Assembly (NCBI RefSeq): GCF_018499875.1
Contig: NZ_JAHBAY010000002.1
Coordinates: forward strand, 1 to 64,000
Direction: 5' to 3'
DNA: 64,000 bases
Source: Kineosporia corallincola
Lineage (GTDB): Bacteria; Actinomycetota; Actinomycetes; Actinomycetales; Kineosporiaceae
The notes under the pieces are model-generated. The model did no database searches and was not told the DNA's origin. It was given only the letters and a program-made list of their open reading frames with translations. The position numbers and the translations under genes are program-made. Positions 1 through 14,600 of this stretch are shown piece by piece (position 1 is the stretch's first letter; every line of letters begins with the position of its first letter).

Positions 1-2
1 TC

Positions 3-2690
3 ACGCACGACGCCGCCTCTCCGCAGGATCAGAGCGTCGAGGCGCTGGTATCGCTGCCGGAGCGGGTCGGCGCGCTCCCGGCCCGGGTGCGGCAGTGGCT
101 GGCCGACCACGACCGGGCTGTGACCCGGAGAGTGGCTGAGCAGTTCCTGGCAGCCAGTCCCGATGTGCGCGGTTACCTGCGGGACGAGGGCCTCCGTCTC
201 GAGGATCTGCCGATCGGCGGGCCCACCGGCAACCTGACGCTCGCCGGGCTGGTCCGTACCGTTCTGGCCCGGCTCGCCGACGACCAGGCGAACAGCGGCA
301 CCGGGCCGACCGGTGCCCGTCTTCTCGGGCAGCCGGCTCGGGCCGTCGTCAGGGTGTCCGGCCAAGTGCCTGTCCAGACCGATCTGGCCGCGCCGGAGAG
401 CCTGCCCTCGCCGGAGCACATGTTCGATGTCCTGCGGGGCAAGGTGGCGCTGCGTCCGTGGCTGCCGGCCCTGGTCCACCTGGCGGAGCAATTCGCGTTC
501 GAGAACGGGGTCCTGCCCCCCGAGGGACTGCGTGAGTTCCCGGGTGCTGAGCTCATCCGCCTCGTGCGTCTGGAACTGAATGCGCGCAGGGCCGGTTTGG
601 GGACGAACACCGAAGGCATGACGGAGGTGCAGCGAGGTCAGTGGTTCTGGACCGTCAACGTCGGGTTGATCCGGTCTGCCCTCGTCTCCGGGGGGAACGC
701 CCGCCGGGCACCGGCCGTCCTGAAGGTCCGGGGGTACCTGACCGGAGACCAGTCGCTGGACGGCACTCAGCGGTACACCCTGGCCCGGCTCTACCAGGTC
801 CTCGCCCGGGTGCGGAGCCGGTCCCAGCTGGTGGAGTCGACGTCCGTTCTCTTCGATCTCGATCAGACGGACCAGGAGGAAAGGCTCCTGGGCGAGGTGG
901 CGCTGGAGCTGGAAGCCAGGCACGCCGAAGAGAGCCTGGTCGCGCACCTGGTGCAGTGGCACATCCGGGACGGCCGGCCAACCCCACGGCCCGAGCAGAA
1001 GGACATCGAACCCCTCCACGTCCTGAACACGTCCCTGGACCCTGACTTTCCTCTCGAGCACGTGGCCAGTGATGATGTCGACCTGAGAAAGGCCGTCCGG
1101 AGGGAACTGCACCTCCTCGGAACGGGTCTGGAGAATCCTGGGGTCCAGGTGCTCGAGCTCTTCGCCGACGCCTTGTCCGAAACGGCCGTGCGGTCGTCGC
1201 TGCGACCGGTCACGGCGCCGTACGGGTTCGCGGCGAACGTGTATGACGTCGCGGAGGGCACGGTTCTGCTGATCAGGCCGCAGGTCGTGCTGGTTCGCGG
1301 TGACAGCGACGTCACCGAGCAGGACGAGCGGGCACTGACCGATCGGGTGGCCCGGCTGATCACGAGTGCCTGGGACTCGACGGCCAGGGTCGTGACCGAG
1401 GGCCGGACGGTTTTTGTCCGGGTCCTTCCGCAGATCGGGATTCGGCAAGGGGTCATTCCGGACGCCGTTCTCGTTGTGCAGCACGATGCGCAGGACGTCC
1501 GGCCGATCGATCCCGACCTGCAAGAAGCACTGAGTGCGCTGCCTGCGGCCGTCCTGCTCGAGCCGCTGTCGGTCGGGGCTGGTGACGAGGAGATCCTCAA
1601 CGCCTTCCGGCCCGTCCTCGGTCTGCCCGACTGGGGGGCCCCGGGCCGGTCCGCTCGTTCGGTGGACGACGACGTTCGTCAGCTCGCTCGTCTGGTGCTG
1701 GACCAGATGAGCGTCGACGACGCCTCCGGGCGCTGGCGGCCGGGGCGGGAGGCCGACTGGTACGGGCTGCAGGACGAGGATCTGGAGGCTCTGCGGTACA
1801 ACATGCTGGGCAGGCTGTGGGACGAGAGCGTCGCTCTCGGCCTGGACGGCCTGCTCCCCGAACCCGTCGAGGACGGCTGGGGCGGCGGGCAGCCGTTGTG
1901 GCAGGCGCTGGCGCCCGACCGGATCCGCGCGATGGTGGCCGAAGCCGCCGAGACCGGTGACGAGCGCGTCGAAGAGGTCGTGCGGCTGCGGGCCGAAGAC
2001 GATCCGGGCGACTTCGTCCTGGTGAACGTGGCTGTCCAGATGATCCAGGGTCTGCGGCCGGGCATCGTCGTCGCCGCCGGGCACCGCAGGGACGAGACAC
2101 GACCCGACCCTCAGGAACTGCCCGAGCGCCTCTTCGAGGTGAACCTGGCCGATCCGCCGCCCCGCCCCTCGACCGTCGAGCGTTACCGTGCCGCTCTGCT
2201 CGACCTGCGCGCGCACGCCGCCCGGATGACCGGGGCGGACGGCCTGCCGGTGACGTTGCCGGAGGACGACAACATCCTCGAAGAGATCATCGACGAAGTG
2301 AGGCTGTCGAGACCACGGGCGACGACCTTCACTCAGTTGATCACCTACATCCAGGACGAGATCGCTGAGAACGGGCCCGGACTCGGGACGCAAGATGCCA
2401 CGGTTCACATCGACGGCGGCGAGTCCGCGAACACTTCGGACGCCGGGGACCAAGAGGAACCTGGTGGCGGCGTTCTGGCCGATGTCGTCGGCTGGACACC
2501 GAATTACGACAACTATGACTTCACCCAGGAGGACGTGGACACGTTCGCCGGGATGCTGCAGGAGGACGCAGGGCAGCTGAGCGAGGACGACGAGGACTCC
2601 AGCGAATCGGTGTCCGGTTCGGACGACTCCTCCGACACCGGCGAGCCGCTGTCACGGCTGAGCCTGAGCGGTGGAGGGCTCCCGGGGGGC
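3..2690 (+). repeat. Long tandem unit, copy 1 (protein-level repeat)
   Basis: This is the first of two ~900-residue paralogous units. It opens with a helical segment (RQWLADHDRAVTRRVAEQFL). It continues with a segment ending LPPEGLREFPGAELIRLVR, a beta-rich segment beginning VTAPYGFAANV, and a helical segment beginning DWYGLQDEDLEALRYNML. The unit ends in an acidic Ser/Asp linker (about 2,560-2,650). Its left end is cut by the window. No enzyme motif is recognised. Confidence 0.8.
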
Positions 2691-5600
2691 GCGACGGCCC
2701 CCGGGATCGTGACGATGCTGCGCGACTCCGGTCTGCCCGGGATCGAGATGGAGTCCGCCAGAACGCTTCTCGAACAGGTTTACGAGGCGTTCACCGTCGC
2801 GGCGCGGGGTGCGGGCTCGTCGCGCGGGCTGATCGCCGAGCCGCTGCTCTCGTTGCCGCGCCGGGCCGGGGCCGTCCCGGCGCGCGCCCGGCAGTGGCTG
2901 ATCGATCACGACCGGGCGCTGACCGCGCGCCTGGCTGAGCAGTTCCTGGCCGATCATCCCGATGTTCGTGAGGCACTGGAGAGCCAGGGCACCGATCTGC
3001 TGCGAGATCTGTGGATCGCGGGCCCGACCGGGGACATCACGTTCGGGACGCTGGTCGGCATCGTGCTGGTGCACCTCGTAGATTCCCCGGAGAACGCCGA
3101 AGCAGACGCCCCGGCCCGGGGTAAGGGTAAGGAGCGGCTCCAGCCGGACCCGGAGACGAGCTACGCCAACCTGACTTTCGAGGTCCCCCCGGGCCAGGAC
3201 GTCCCGGCGGGCACCGTTGTGAACGTCTCCGGCCGGGTTGCGCTCCGGGCGACCGGGACGGGGCGCGCGGCCCAGACCTCCGTGCTGGAGGTGGTAGCCG
3301 TTCTGGACGGCGACCGGCCACTGACCGCCCGGATGCGACCGGTCCTCGTGCACGTGGTGGAGAGTCTGGCGTTCGACGCCGGGCTTCTTCCGCCGTCCGA
3401 TCTGCGCGAGTTCCCCGACCAGTACCTGAGGATCTACACCGATCGCCGGGTGGTCGACGAGATCAACCGACGCGCAGCACCATCCGGTTCGCTCTCCGAA
3501 ACCGAATTCGTCGAACTGCAGCGGGAAGTGCTGAACGACGTCCTTCAGGCACCCGGGTCCGGCTTGCAGGCACCGAAGCCGGCTGAGGTGCTCGGCTACC
3601 TGCTGGCCGGTGAGGATCTGACCCTCCAGCAGCGCGACACGCTGCTGCGGCTGGCTCGAGCCCTGGGCCGGGCACAGACGCTGGTCCAGCTGCGGGAGCG
3701 ACGTGAGGTGAACCGGGCCCTGGCCGTTCTGGCGGCTGTCTCGGACGACATTTTCGAGGCGTGGGTCGTGCCGGAACTGGTCCGGCGGTTCGTGCAGTCC
3801 GACATGCTGCCGGAATTGACCACGGTGCAGGTTCTTTCCCGATTCCTGGACACCGATCTCACGGAGAGCGAATGGTCCGGACTGGACTCCGGGGCGATCC
3901 GTAGTCTGGTCCGTGACGGGTTGCGCCTGGTGGAACTGGAACTGCGGTCGGACACCGGTGCCTCGGATCAGGCAGGGAGCGCACGCCGGCAGTTCGACCT
4001 GCTGGCGAAAATTCTTGCCGACCTGGCCTTCCGCTCGGCCGCGGTTCCGGTGACGGCGCATCACAGCTTCTCGGCGCGGGTGGTGCCGGTGGGGCCGGAC
4101 GCGGACGTGATGGTGGTCCGTCCGCGCGTCTGGCTGATACCCGGAGACCTGGGCGTGACGCCTTCCGGGGCGATGGAGACGGCGGAACGGATGCGGGAGA
4201 TGCTGGTGTCTTCCTGGGCCGCCACCGGTGGGGACGTCCTGGAGGGGCGCCGCCGGTTCGTCCGGGTCGACCCCGTGATCAGCCCCGAGCAGAAGGACCA
4301 CCGGCCTGACCTGGTGATCTCTCTGCTGTCCGGTGCCGAGCGCGTTCACTGGTCGGAGGATGCTGACTTCTCCGGTGCGGCACATCCCGAGTTCTTCCAG
4401 GCGGCCAATGACTACGTGATGGCCATGCGTGATCACGTCTCGATCGAGGATGGTCCTCTGGTCGAAGAGGTCCGGATGTCAGCCGGCGACAGGGAACTAC
4501 GGGAGTTTCTGCGTCTGGCGATGGGCCTGCCCTCCCGGCAGGTCGTGGGGCACATGTCTCCCTCCCCGGACGGCGACGTGCGGCAGGTGGTCCAGCGGGT
4601 ACTGGACCAGGCACGCGAATCCTCTGCCGCCCCGCGCGGGAAGGGAAACGTGGAGTTCGAGTGGTACCGACTGCACGATGAATATCTGGAGGAAGCCCGG
4701 AACGCCGTCCTGAACGAGCTGTTCCAGCGGCTCATGGAGCTGGAACACGATGATCTTCTACCGGAGAGGGGCACGGCCGGGCCGTTCGCCTGGCCGGCCG
4801 ACCATTCGCTGATGCGGGCGCTGGCCCCCGAGCAGATCCGGGCCACGCTGGCGGCGCTGGGCCTTCTCGGAGTGGACCTCCACCCGAAGACCGTGACGCT
4901 GGAACCGGCCGACGGCGACCGGAATCGCGCTGTGCAGGTCAGCCTGATCATCGGCACAAGCCCTCGGATCGATGTCGTCCTGGGAAACACCGGCGATCAG
5001 ACGCTCCCGTGGCAGAACCGGAGCTTCGATCGATGGTTCCAGGTAGACCTGCCTGACCCGAGGCCTCGTCCCTCGGCTCGGCAAGAGCTCCAGGCGGCCC
5101 TTTCCGACCTCCGGGCACAGATCGAGTGGACAGCGGACAGGAGCGGCCGCCCGGGCCTCGTGCCGGCCGAGGACGCAGATCTGACGGCCCTGGCCCGCTC
5201 GGTGCATGATCCGGTCCGCACGCTCGGGGAGATCGCCCGGCATGTGCTGGACGAGTCGTCCGGCGACTTCCCACCGCGCGCTGAGGAGATGAATCTTCGG
5301 GGTGGTGGCGATTCCGACATCGACATGAATTTCTCGGACGAGGATTTCTTCGAGGCGGAGGAGATTTTCGGAGAGCGGGTCGCCGCAAGGCTGTCCGACG
5401 ACGGCGACACCGACATGCTCGATGCAGAGGCCGACGAGACCGAGCCGCAAAGCTTCGGGGAACGTGTCGCTCAACGGCATGGATTTTTCGACCCGCACGA
5501 TCAGGTGGCCCGTTTCCTCGACACTCTCTTCAAGAAGATGGCCGACTGGGCCTGGAAGTTGCCCGACGTCTTCCTTTCCGAAGACGTGGTATTTCCCGAC

Positions 5601-8600
5601 GTGTCCGAGGTGCATGCTCTGGCCTCGTCCGAACTGCCTCCGGCAGCTGCCTCCTTCCTGGAGCTGACGGCCGGTGAGCTCAGCCGAGACCTGCACGCCG
5701 AGCTCCTGAACCAGAACCCGTTCCTGGAGGAAGTTCTGGGAACCAACGACATCGAGCTGCTCACGTATCCGTTCCCCGCCACCGTGACGCAGTCGTGGTC
5801 CGCGGGGCATCTCCTGCGAACGGTGCTGACCGGCCCGATGAGGGGTCTGCGGTCCGGAGCAACGTCGAGTGATACCACGGCAGGCGAGCTGCCGCACAAG
5901 CCCGTGCAGTCGAAGGACGACTACCGTGACGCGGAGGAGGCGGTTCTGCGGGCCGAGGCTGACCAGGTAGCAGCAAAGGCCGGTGTCAGGCGACTTGTCA
6001 GATCTGCGGGCAACATCAACATTGCTAAGGAATTCGTCTCGGTGGGCCCGTCCTGGGCCGGGGAGAATGTGACCGTCACCATCTACCCACCGCCGAGCTG
6101 GGACAGTCGCTATCCCCTGCGCGTCCACCAGGGCCCGACGCATCCCGACCGGTTCAGGTGGGGGCCGTTCCAGGAGGATCAGGTCGCCCGGCTGGCTGCC
6201 GGAATCGGAGCCGCCTTGACACGGGCGGCCTTGGACGCGCTGACAGAGCTGAACGCGACGGCCGAACAGATGATCACCGAGGCTCTTGACCACCAGCAGG
6301 CTCCGCAGCAAACGTTCGGCGCGACGACACGGAAGGATTCCCGGCTCCAGATCTGGAAAAACTTCGTGAGGCTGGGAGGTCCGGAATGGTCGCGGGTGAG
6401 CGTGGAGGCCGACGTGTTTCCCGCCATCCCCGGGACGACCGTGCATCCGGTCCGCGTCACTCGCCGCGACGAGAACGGGACTCCGCACCATGCCTTTGTC
6501 GTTGCCGACGCGAGCGTCGATAATCTGCGGGGGCGTGTGGGGGCGGTCGGGAACAGGCAGGATTTCGCGGAGGCCGAGGCAGCGTTCCTCGCAGCCGACC
6601 GGAGCACTCAGCAACCGCTGGTCGATGGTCCCCGCACGCTCAACAGCACGGGATCCATCACCGTCCAGGCTTCGGTACAGGTGGAACCGGCGTGGGGCAG
6701 CCAGCAGGTACACATCACGCTGTACGCGAATCCCGCCGGGGGGAATCGGCACCCGCTCCGAGCGGTACTTCGCGACGGATCGGGGGATCCGCAGTACCGC
6801 TGGCTCACCCTGACCGACGACCAGGTCGCCGCTCTGAGGAACCCTGGGCGCCGTAGTGTGCATGCACAGGCTGAGGAGGCCGTTCGGGCTGCGCGGGTGA
6901 AGGGTGGCCCCCTCTTAGCCTTTGATGACACGGTCGCCGACCGGGGAGCCGTGAAGATCGCCGGCAAACGCGCGTCCGTGGGGAAGAGGTGGGCCGGAAA
7001 GCAGGTAAGAGTAGAAGTTTTCGACACCGAACCCGAAGCCGAGAAATACCCTTTCGCCGTCATCGACCCGAAAACCGGCTACGAGGATCACCATTTCGTC
7101 ACGTTCGGTCCGAGGCAGATCTGGAATCTGCGCGCCGCGATCATGGAGAGCCAACGATCCGGCGAGTCTGCCGCACCGGTCCCCGGAAGTGCTCGCGGCG
7201 GTAGCCGCATTCCTGGGATCAGCTCCTTGGTAAGCCGTTCAGATCTCCCGGGAACGGACATGGCGCAGGCCTGGCAGGTTCTGGGAGAGGTGTACGACGC
7301 CTTCTCGGCCGCCGCGGCCGGGGTCGGCTCTTCGGAGGGCATCGACGGAGCGCGGCTGAGCGCGCTGCCGGACCACCTGGGACCGGTTCTGCCGACGGTG
7401 GGCGAGTGGCTGGCCGAGCACGCCGGGGAACTGACGCAACGACTCGGGGATGATTTCCTGGCCGGTCGACCGGACCTGCCGGCCCTGCTGGGCGAGGATG
7501 ATCTCCTGGACCTGCCGGCGCGGATCCCCGGTAGCCAGGACACACTCTCCCTGCGTGCCCTCATGACCTCGATGCTCCAGAGGTGGGAGACCGTCCCGGC
7601 GCCGGTGGAGCCGCACGAAAACCTTGATGGGCACATCGAGCAGGTCCTCGGCGGTCCCCACGACGTCACCGGAACGCAGTCACAGCCCGGCCGGATGACG
7701 CCCGACGACCTGTCGTACGTGCATGTGACCGTCAACGCGGAGCTGCTGCGGACCGGCATCCGGGCCAAGCATCGGCTGCCCTCCCGCGATCGGGTCGAGG
7801 AGATCGCGACCGAGTTGCTGACGCGGGGCCCGGGCAGCGCGGGCCGCAACCGGCAGGACCTGGCCTGGCACGTCTTCCAGGTTTACGCCCGTGACGACCT
7901 GCACCTGCAGGCGGCCGAGCTGCCGGGTGGCGCCCCGGCCGCAGGCCCGGAAGACGCCGACAGCCACTTGCGGGAGCTGGCGGCAGAGGCCCGGGAGCTG
8001 GGTATCGACGTGGACGGGATGTTCAAGCGCGCCCGTGACGGCGGGTGGCTGAACGCCCTGCGGGACGAAGTCTCCGCCGAGATCGAGGAAGCGCGAGCGC
8101 TGCGAGCCGGATCGTCTCAGGGAGTCCCGAGCGTCCCGGCCGTGACCGGGACGGGCTCGCTGACCGCCCGGGTGACCCGCCCCGCGCCTCAGGCGGCCCT
8201 GCAGGACTGGCGTGTCCTCCAGATCGCGACCCCGCCCTCGAGAACCGGCCGTGGTTCGGAAGAACCCTCTCTGGAAGAGCTTTCCGACCATCTGCCGGCA
8301 GCCCTGCGGGAGTATTCGGCCTCGGGGAACCAGTTCTGGCTGGCGCATCCGATCGACCTGCGGCTCGCCGCGGATCTGGCCGGCAAGCTCCCGGTGGATC
8401 TGGTGTACGCACTGAGGTTCTCGCTGCCCGCCGGTTCCCCGGGCACTCTCTACCGCACCGTCAGCCGGCAGGTCGGGGACTTCGTCAACGTCGTTCGTGA
8501 CGGTCAGGTTCTCCCCGAGGGCAACGAGCCGTGGTGGGTGGGAGCGCCGCCGGCCCCCGTGGCACTGGATTGGGGCGGGCAGCCGGTGGACGCCCACCGG

Positions 8601-11600
8601 CTGATGATCCTTGACACGATCGAACACGGACTGCGGCAGACCGGTTTCCCGGTGTTGTCCAGCGAGGGCTACCACGCCTTCCGGGCCACCGGTGAGGTGC
8701 CGGACCGCCGGGCGCTGACCGACATGATGAACGGTGGCCGCGTCGAGTTCGACCGCGACGTGCAGCACCAGGCCCTGATGCAGCTCCGGACCTGGGTGCT
8801 GCGTAACCTGACCCCTGAGGTGAGTTTCCAGCTCTCGTCCCGGGTCGGCGCGAACTACACCGATGTCGTGACGATCCGGGTCGTGCCTTTCCAGCGGTTC
8901 GGCCGCGACTATTCACAGGTCGAGATCACCGTCGAGTCCCGTCCGCACCGGACCGGCCGGGACTCCCGGACGGTGACCTGGAAGAGACCGGTTCATGCGG
9001 AGATTGCGCGACTGGTGAGGCTTTCCGGCCTCGATCAGCTCGCCGCGGCCCAGGCGGCCGGCATCAGCGCCGACGTCGTCGCCGCACGCGTCCGGGACAT
9101 GCGGCGCAACGGTGAGCCCCTGGCCGGCGGGGAGGACGCCATCGCCGTCCTCATGCTGGAGCGGACCGGTCCGACGCCTGGCCAGTTGCTCGGCAACGAT
9201 CTGATGGTCCGGGCCTACGACGCCGGCATCGACGTGGTGGCGGAACTTCGGCGGGCCGTGTCAGAGGATCGGGTGGGAACTTTCAGGGAATGGATCGAAG
9301 CGCAGGCAGAGGGCCGGCAGCGGACACCGGCCGTGCCCGTGGTGCAGAGCGTGCCGGACATCGTCGTCACCTCGCCGACTCCGGTCGACGAGGCCGCCCC
9401 GACCGCCGGTCCCGCAGCTGAGCCGGGCGAGATGAGCCTGCAGGAGCTCCAGCGGGCGATGGGCGCCGACCGGGTGTTCTCGGCCGCCGAGCTGCGGGAG
9501 CAGTCAGGGCCGTCCGGGACGGGAACGGACACGCCGTCCCGGTTCGACGTTCCCGCTCTGGAGAACTGGCTGAGGCCGTTCGCGGCGATGGACGACGACG
9601 TCGCGCGCAACCATGCCATTGCCTCGGCGATGAGAGGGCAGGACACCTCCGGCCGCCAGAACGCGCCGACACTGGCGGACATCGTCAGGGTGCTGGGGGC
9701 TGACGGATTCGCCGCGTTGCCGCCCGCGGGCGCGGTCGACGCCCTGTCCCGGCTGATGATGCACCTGGGCGACAGTTCCATGGCCTGGCTCGCCCACCGG
9801 GGACCGGACGGAACCCGGATGACGTTGCTGTTCGGGCACGCCGATCGGCCGCCCCTGTGGTGGGACCGGACCGGTGGGGCGGGCGAGCAGCTGCGTCCTC
9901 TGGCCGACATGCCTCCCGCCCTGTGGGGAACGATGGTTCTGGTGATGACGCCGGACGGATTCGTTCTGTCGTCCGCCGACGTCGGGCGTGGGCTGGAGGG
10001 AAGCCTGGACGCCGTCCCCACGGCTGCGGTGCCCGCCCCGGTGACCACTCCCGGCCGCATCGAAGTCAGCGATGTCGAACTCTCCCGACAGCACTGGATT
10101 TTCGATTCCTACCGGGCGCGAGCTCTGGTCGCCGACGGGGCGACGCACCGGTTCGCCAGTTTCCGGATGCTGGTCGACCACGTCCGGGACACGCACTACA
10201 GCGGTCACCTCCCCGGCCCGCACCATCAGGACATCCACGTCCGGTTCGCCAAGAACCGTACTCACCTGCTCGGCGTGAGTTCCCAGTCCGTTCCCGGTCA
10301 CCAGTTCCTGGAGGCGGTCGCCGCCGGGGGATCGTTCCCGATGTTCCTCGACGGTGACATCCCGAACGACGACCTGAGCCGCAGCCCGGCCCTGAGAAGG
10401 GTTCTGGAGGATCAGCTGGCACCGCGGTTCCGGGACTACCGGATCACCACGGGCCAGGACGGGCAGGACTGGGCCGTTCACGGCGGCGAGTCGATCCTCC
10501 CGCGGCTGGCCCAGGCCATGGACCGTTTGCGGGCGTCCCTGGAATCAGCCTCTGCAACGAACCTCGCGAGCCTCTGGGGTGATTTCGACCGGGAGGTCAT
10601 GGCCTACCTCCGGCTGGCCCGGGCCCATGCCGAGGACGTGTTCGCCCAGGTTGCCGACCGGTCCCCGATCGAGGTCAGCCCGGCCCAGGGATCCCTCGCC
10701 CGGGCCTGGGAAGACCTTGAGGTGGCGCTGGTTCCGTTCTTCGACCGGGTGAACAGTTCTCAGCGCGACGGGCTGAGCGTGGTGCTGTGGGCGTGGCGCG
10801 AGAACCATCCCGACACCTGGAACGATCTGCTGACGCGTTTCCTGAGCAGCCTGATCGGGGAGATCGGGTCCCGCGCGGCCACCGACCCGGCCCTGACGGC
10901 CGGGGAACGGGCCGAGCTGGCCGAAACGCCCAGACTGTCTGACCGTCTCGCCCAGTGGCGCGAGTTCTCCCGGGCGGCGGCGGTCCGCCGGGCCGTGCAG
11001 AACGGCGTGCCCTTCGTCTTCATGGCGGCCGATCACGCCCGGACGGTCCGGACCCTCGTGCCGCAGGCCCGGTTCCGTGACGTGAGTTCCGAGGTCGACC
11101 GCTGGTTCACCGGAACCGACGTCGACGGCCGGTCCCGGATGTTCGAGGACGAGGACGAGGCCCGCGCCTACCACCTGGGGCTCACCGACCACATCGGACT
11201 GCTCGTCGACGGACCGCACGCCGGCACCCGTGTGCGATTCTCCCCGGTGGGTCTCAACCTCCTGGCCGAACAGGCCGGATCGCCCTCGGCCGGATCTGTT
11301 GTCCGGGCCGTGTCGCGCCAGGCCCGGGACAACGGGAGGAACGAGCTCCCGAGCGTCGTCCATCAGCAGATCCCCGCGGAGGACCTGAGCGCGCTACCGA
11401 ACACGCGCCAGGCTGTCGAGGAGATCGATGCCGGGCTCTACGCCCTCCTGGGACTGCCGGCCGGCGTGTCGCACCACTCCTCCGGTCTGGGTTCCCTGAC
11501 GGCCCGGATCGGCCTGGCCGCGGATCAGGTGCTCGACCGGCTGAGCGATGTGAGCACCCTGACGAGTAACACCTACCGCGACCTCGTCCTGGGTCGCTGG

Positions 11601-14600
11601 TACGCGCAGGACACCGGGGTCGCGACCGTAACGCCGCTCCTGAACGACCTTCTCAGCGTCGCCTGGCTGGGGGAGTACCGCAGTGTCGGTGCTGCGCTGG
11701 ACCATCTTCGCCTCGCGCGGGGTGCAGCCTTCGTCGAGAGCAACGTGTTGCCGGCACTCCGGGGTTTCGCCGCAGACCTCGGCCGGGCGATGCGCGACCA
11801 GATCGCCAGTGACGACCGGCTGAGTGCCGAGGACCGGATGCGCCTGGCGAATGTCCCCGACTCGCAGTTCTTCCGGGAATGGGGCGATCGGGTCCTGGAC
11901 GAAGGGCTGCATCGGGCCGCGGATCGTGGTGTGCGGTACGCCGGTGTCGGCGGTGACCAGGTGCCGCACCTGCGCCGGCGGGGAACGGCCGACCGGCCGG
12001 ACATCCGGATCTTCGATTCCCGGCCGGCCTCGTCCGTCCGGGAATTCGAGGCCGATCCGGTGGGCCGCTTCCCGGAGAGCTTCTCCCGGGAGCAGAAGGC
12101 CGCCCTGCTGCAGGCCCTGCAAGAAGCGGCCGAGCGCCTTGACCAGTTGCCGCAGGATCGACGAGAGCTTGTGCAGCAGCAGGCGCGGCACCTCACGACG
12201 CAGTACTCCCGCCGGCCGCGGACAGCACTGGAGTCGTCCGAAGGCGCCGCCCCGGCCGGCGACTACCAGCGTCGCCTGCTCGACATCGCCGATCTGGTGG
12301 CCGCCGAGCTGATCGAAGAAGGCGCTGAGGCAGCCGATGAAGCCGCCCGGGTCTGGGCGCAGAGGTACGGCAATCCACGACCGGATGGTCTCGGGGGCAC
12401 GGGCCCGAAGCGCGGCGCGGTGGCCGGGCCCAGCAACGCTGTGGTTGTCGGAAAATTGTCCGGGGCGGATGATCAGCTTGCAGCCGAGCAGGCGGTCAAT
12501 GCGGCGATCCAGGCCGGGACGCCGCCAGTCAAAGTTGTCCAGCGGGTGCTGCAGGGCACCGGGAAGGTGCATCTCTCCCCGCTGAACCCCACGGTGGACA
12601 AAGATTGGGCACATGCGCAGGTAACCGTCTCCATCTATCCCGTTCCCGCGGGGAACCAGAAGCAACGCTATCCGTTCCGGGCTAGCAGAGACATGCCGGC
12701 AGACCCGGATCGCTTCCGATGGGCGAACCTCACCGCGGAGCAGGTGGCCAGGCTTTCGGAGACTGTCCCCGAGCGTAGAACAGGGGGCATGCCCCTACCG
12801 GATGACGAAACCGCCGCACGATTCATTCGTCAAGCATTTGTGAATGGGCGGCCCTCAGACATTTCCCTCAGCCGTATCGTTGATTTCGAGCAAAGGGTGA
12901 AACTGGGCATCGAGCGCCGTCTGATAATAGGCGACCCTGCATGGGTGTTCGCGCGCGTGCGTATTGAGCTCTATCGCGGTTTTTCAAGCGATGGCATGTA
13001 CCGGATCTTCCTGGCCTGGTCGAAAAATGATGAAGAGGAGGTTCATGACTACCGCTCGATCATCCTCACCGAAGATGATCTCTCCGTCATCAAGGACGAA
13101 GAGAAATCCGGGCGAATCAGGTTCAGTAAAGAGGAACTGGAAAGTGAGAACGAGGCCGCAAGGCTCGCATTCCGCACAGCGCAGGATCAGTCGCGTCTGC
13201 TGTTAGGCCGTGACAAGGGAAAGGTCGGTGTCGGGGGAAAGGTATCGGTTCTGGGTCACCAACCGTCCCTGGGAGTCGATTGGGCGGCAAAAGATGTCGA
13301 GGTAACGGTTTTCCGTGATCCTTGGGGCGGTTTCAGGGATCCACTGCAAGCCGTAGATCTTTCCGGGAAGGACGAACCGCGTTACCGCTGGCGGAAGCGC
13401 TCGCCGCGCGAGATCAGCGACCGCGCCCGGGCTACGGTGCTGAACCTGAGGGAGCAACAGGTACGGCCCCGCGCTTCTTTCGCGCGCCTCGTCGATGCCA
13501 ACGGCAAGATCAGCATCGGGACGCATTCGCCTCAAGTGAACGAGGCGTGGGCCAGTTCGACGGTCAGGTTCGACGTCTACAAGGCCCTACCTAACGGCCG
13601 GGTCCACCCCTTCGCGGCCGTTCACGCGAGCGGCGAGGCATTCGGTTTCATCGAGCTCACCCCGGGTGAGTGGGAAGGCTGGGTAGCTGCGTCCGCGGGC
13701 GCGTCCAACGCAGAGTTCCGGGGGATCCGGGGTCTCGACGGGTGGCCGGACGGTTACGGGTGGCCCGCGGGCTACGTCTTGTCGCCGGCACAGCGGGCAG
13801 CCCTGAGCACGGCGGGTCTGGTACCGAGGCCGGTTCACGGGCCGGGGGCAGGGCTCTATGCGGCAGCGACGCTGGCCATGGCGGACGTGCCGATGCTGCC
13901 GCCCGGAAGCGGAGATCTCGATGTTGTCGAACGAGATCTGATGCAGCGTACGGCTTATCACATCCATTCTCGTGCGATGAATTTCGCAGAACTTGCCGGT
14001 GGGACCGAGGCTGCCACGGCGGCAGCGGAGAGCATCGCCAACGACGGGTCGTATGACATCACGGGACCCGGAGGCGACTGGGCCGTCATCGCGCTGGCCG
14101 GGGCCCTGGGTATCGATCTTGCCTATGTGCTGCCGGACGGTGTCCGGCGGGTGGTCAAGAATTCTCTTTCCGAGTTCGACGACGGGAACCCGCTGTTCAC
14201 ACTGATCAAGGTTGCCCATCTGGAGCCTCTGGTGAACAGGCCGCAGTGGTTCGCGACCGTGAAGGCGCCTTCTGATGTCAAGGATGCGCCGGGAGCCAGC
14301 GTGCCGGCCCCGGCCGGTGCTGAGCTCGGTGACCGGGCAGATGGCTTCGTCGAGGGAGGAGTGCAGGCCGCTACGGGGGTGGTCGTCAACACGGTTTCCG
14401 AGTTCGGGGGCCCGGCGCAGATCCCTTCGACGCTAAGAGTTTTTGAGCCTGATCCGGTGGCGCGTTTCCCGGAGCATTTCGCGCAGTACGACATCTCGGT
14501 TGTGGAGAATGCCCTGGCCGAGGCCAGGAATCTTCTGCTCAATGTGCCGGACGAGGCGCGGGACAACCTGCAGCAACAGGCGTGGATGCTGACGCTCGGC

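Noticed and set aside
87-89. GTG as the start codon of the giant gene
   Set aside because: Upstream codons encode sequence homologous to an internal repeat, and no ribosome site precedes it.
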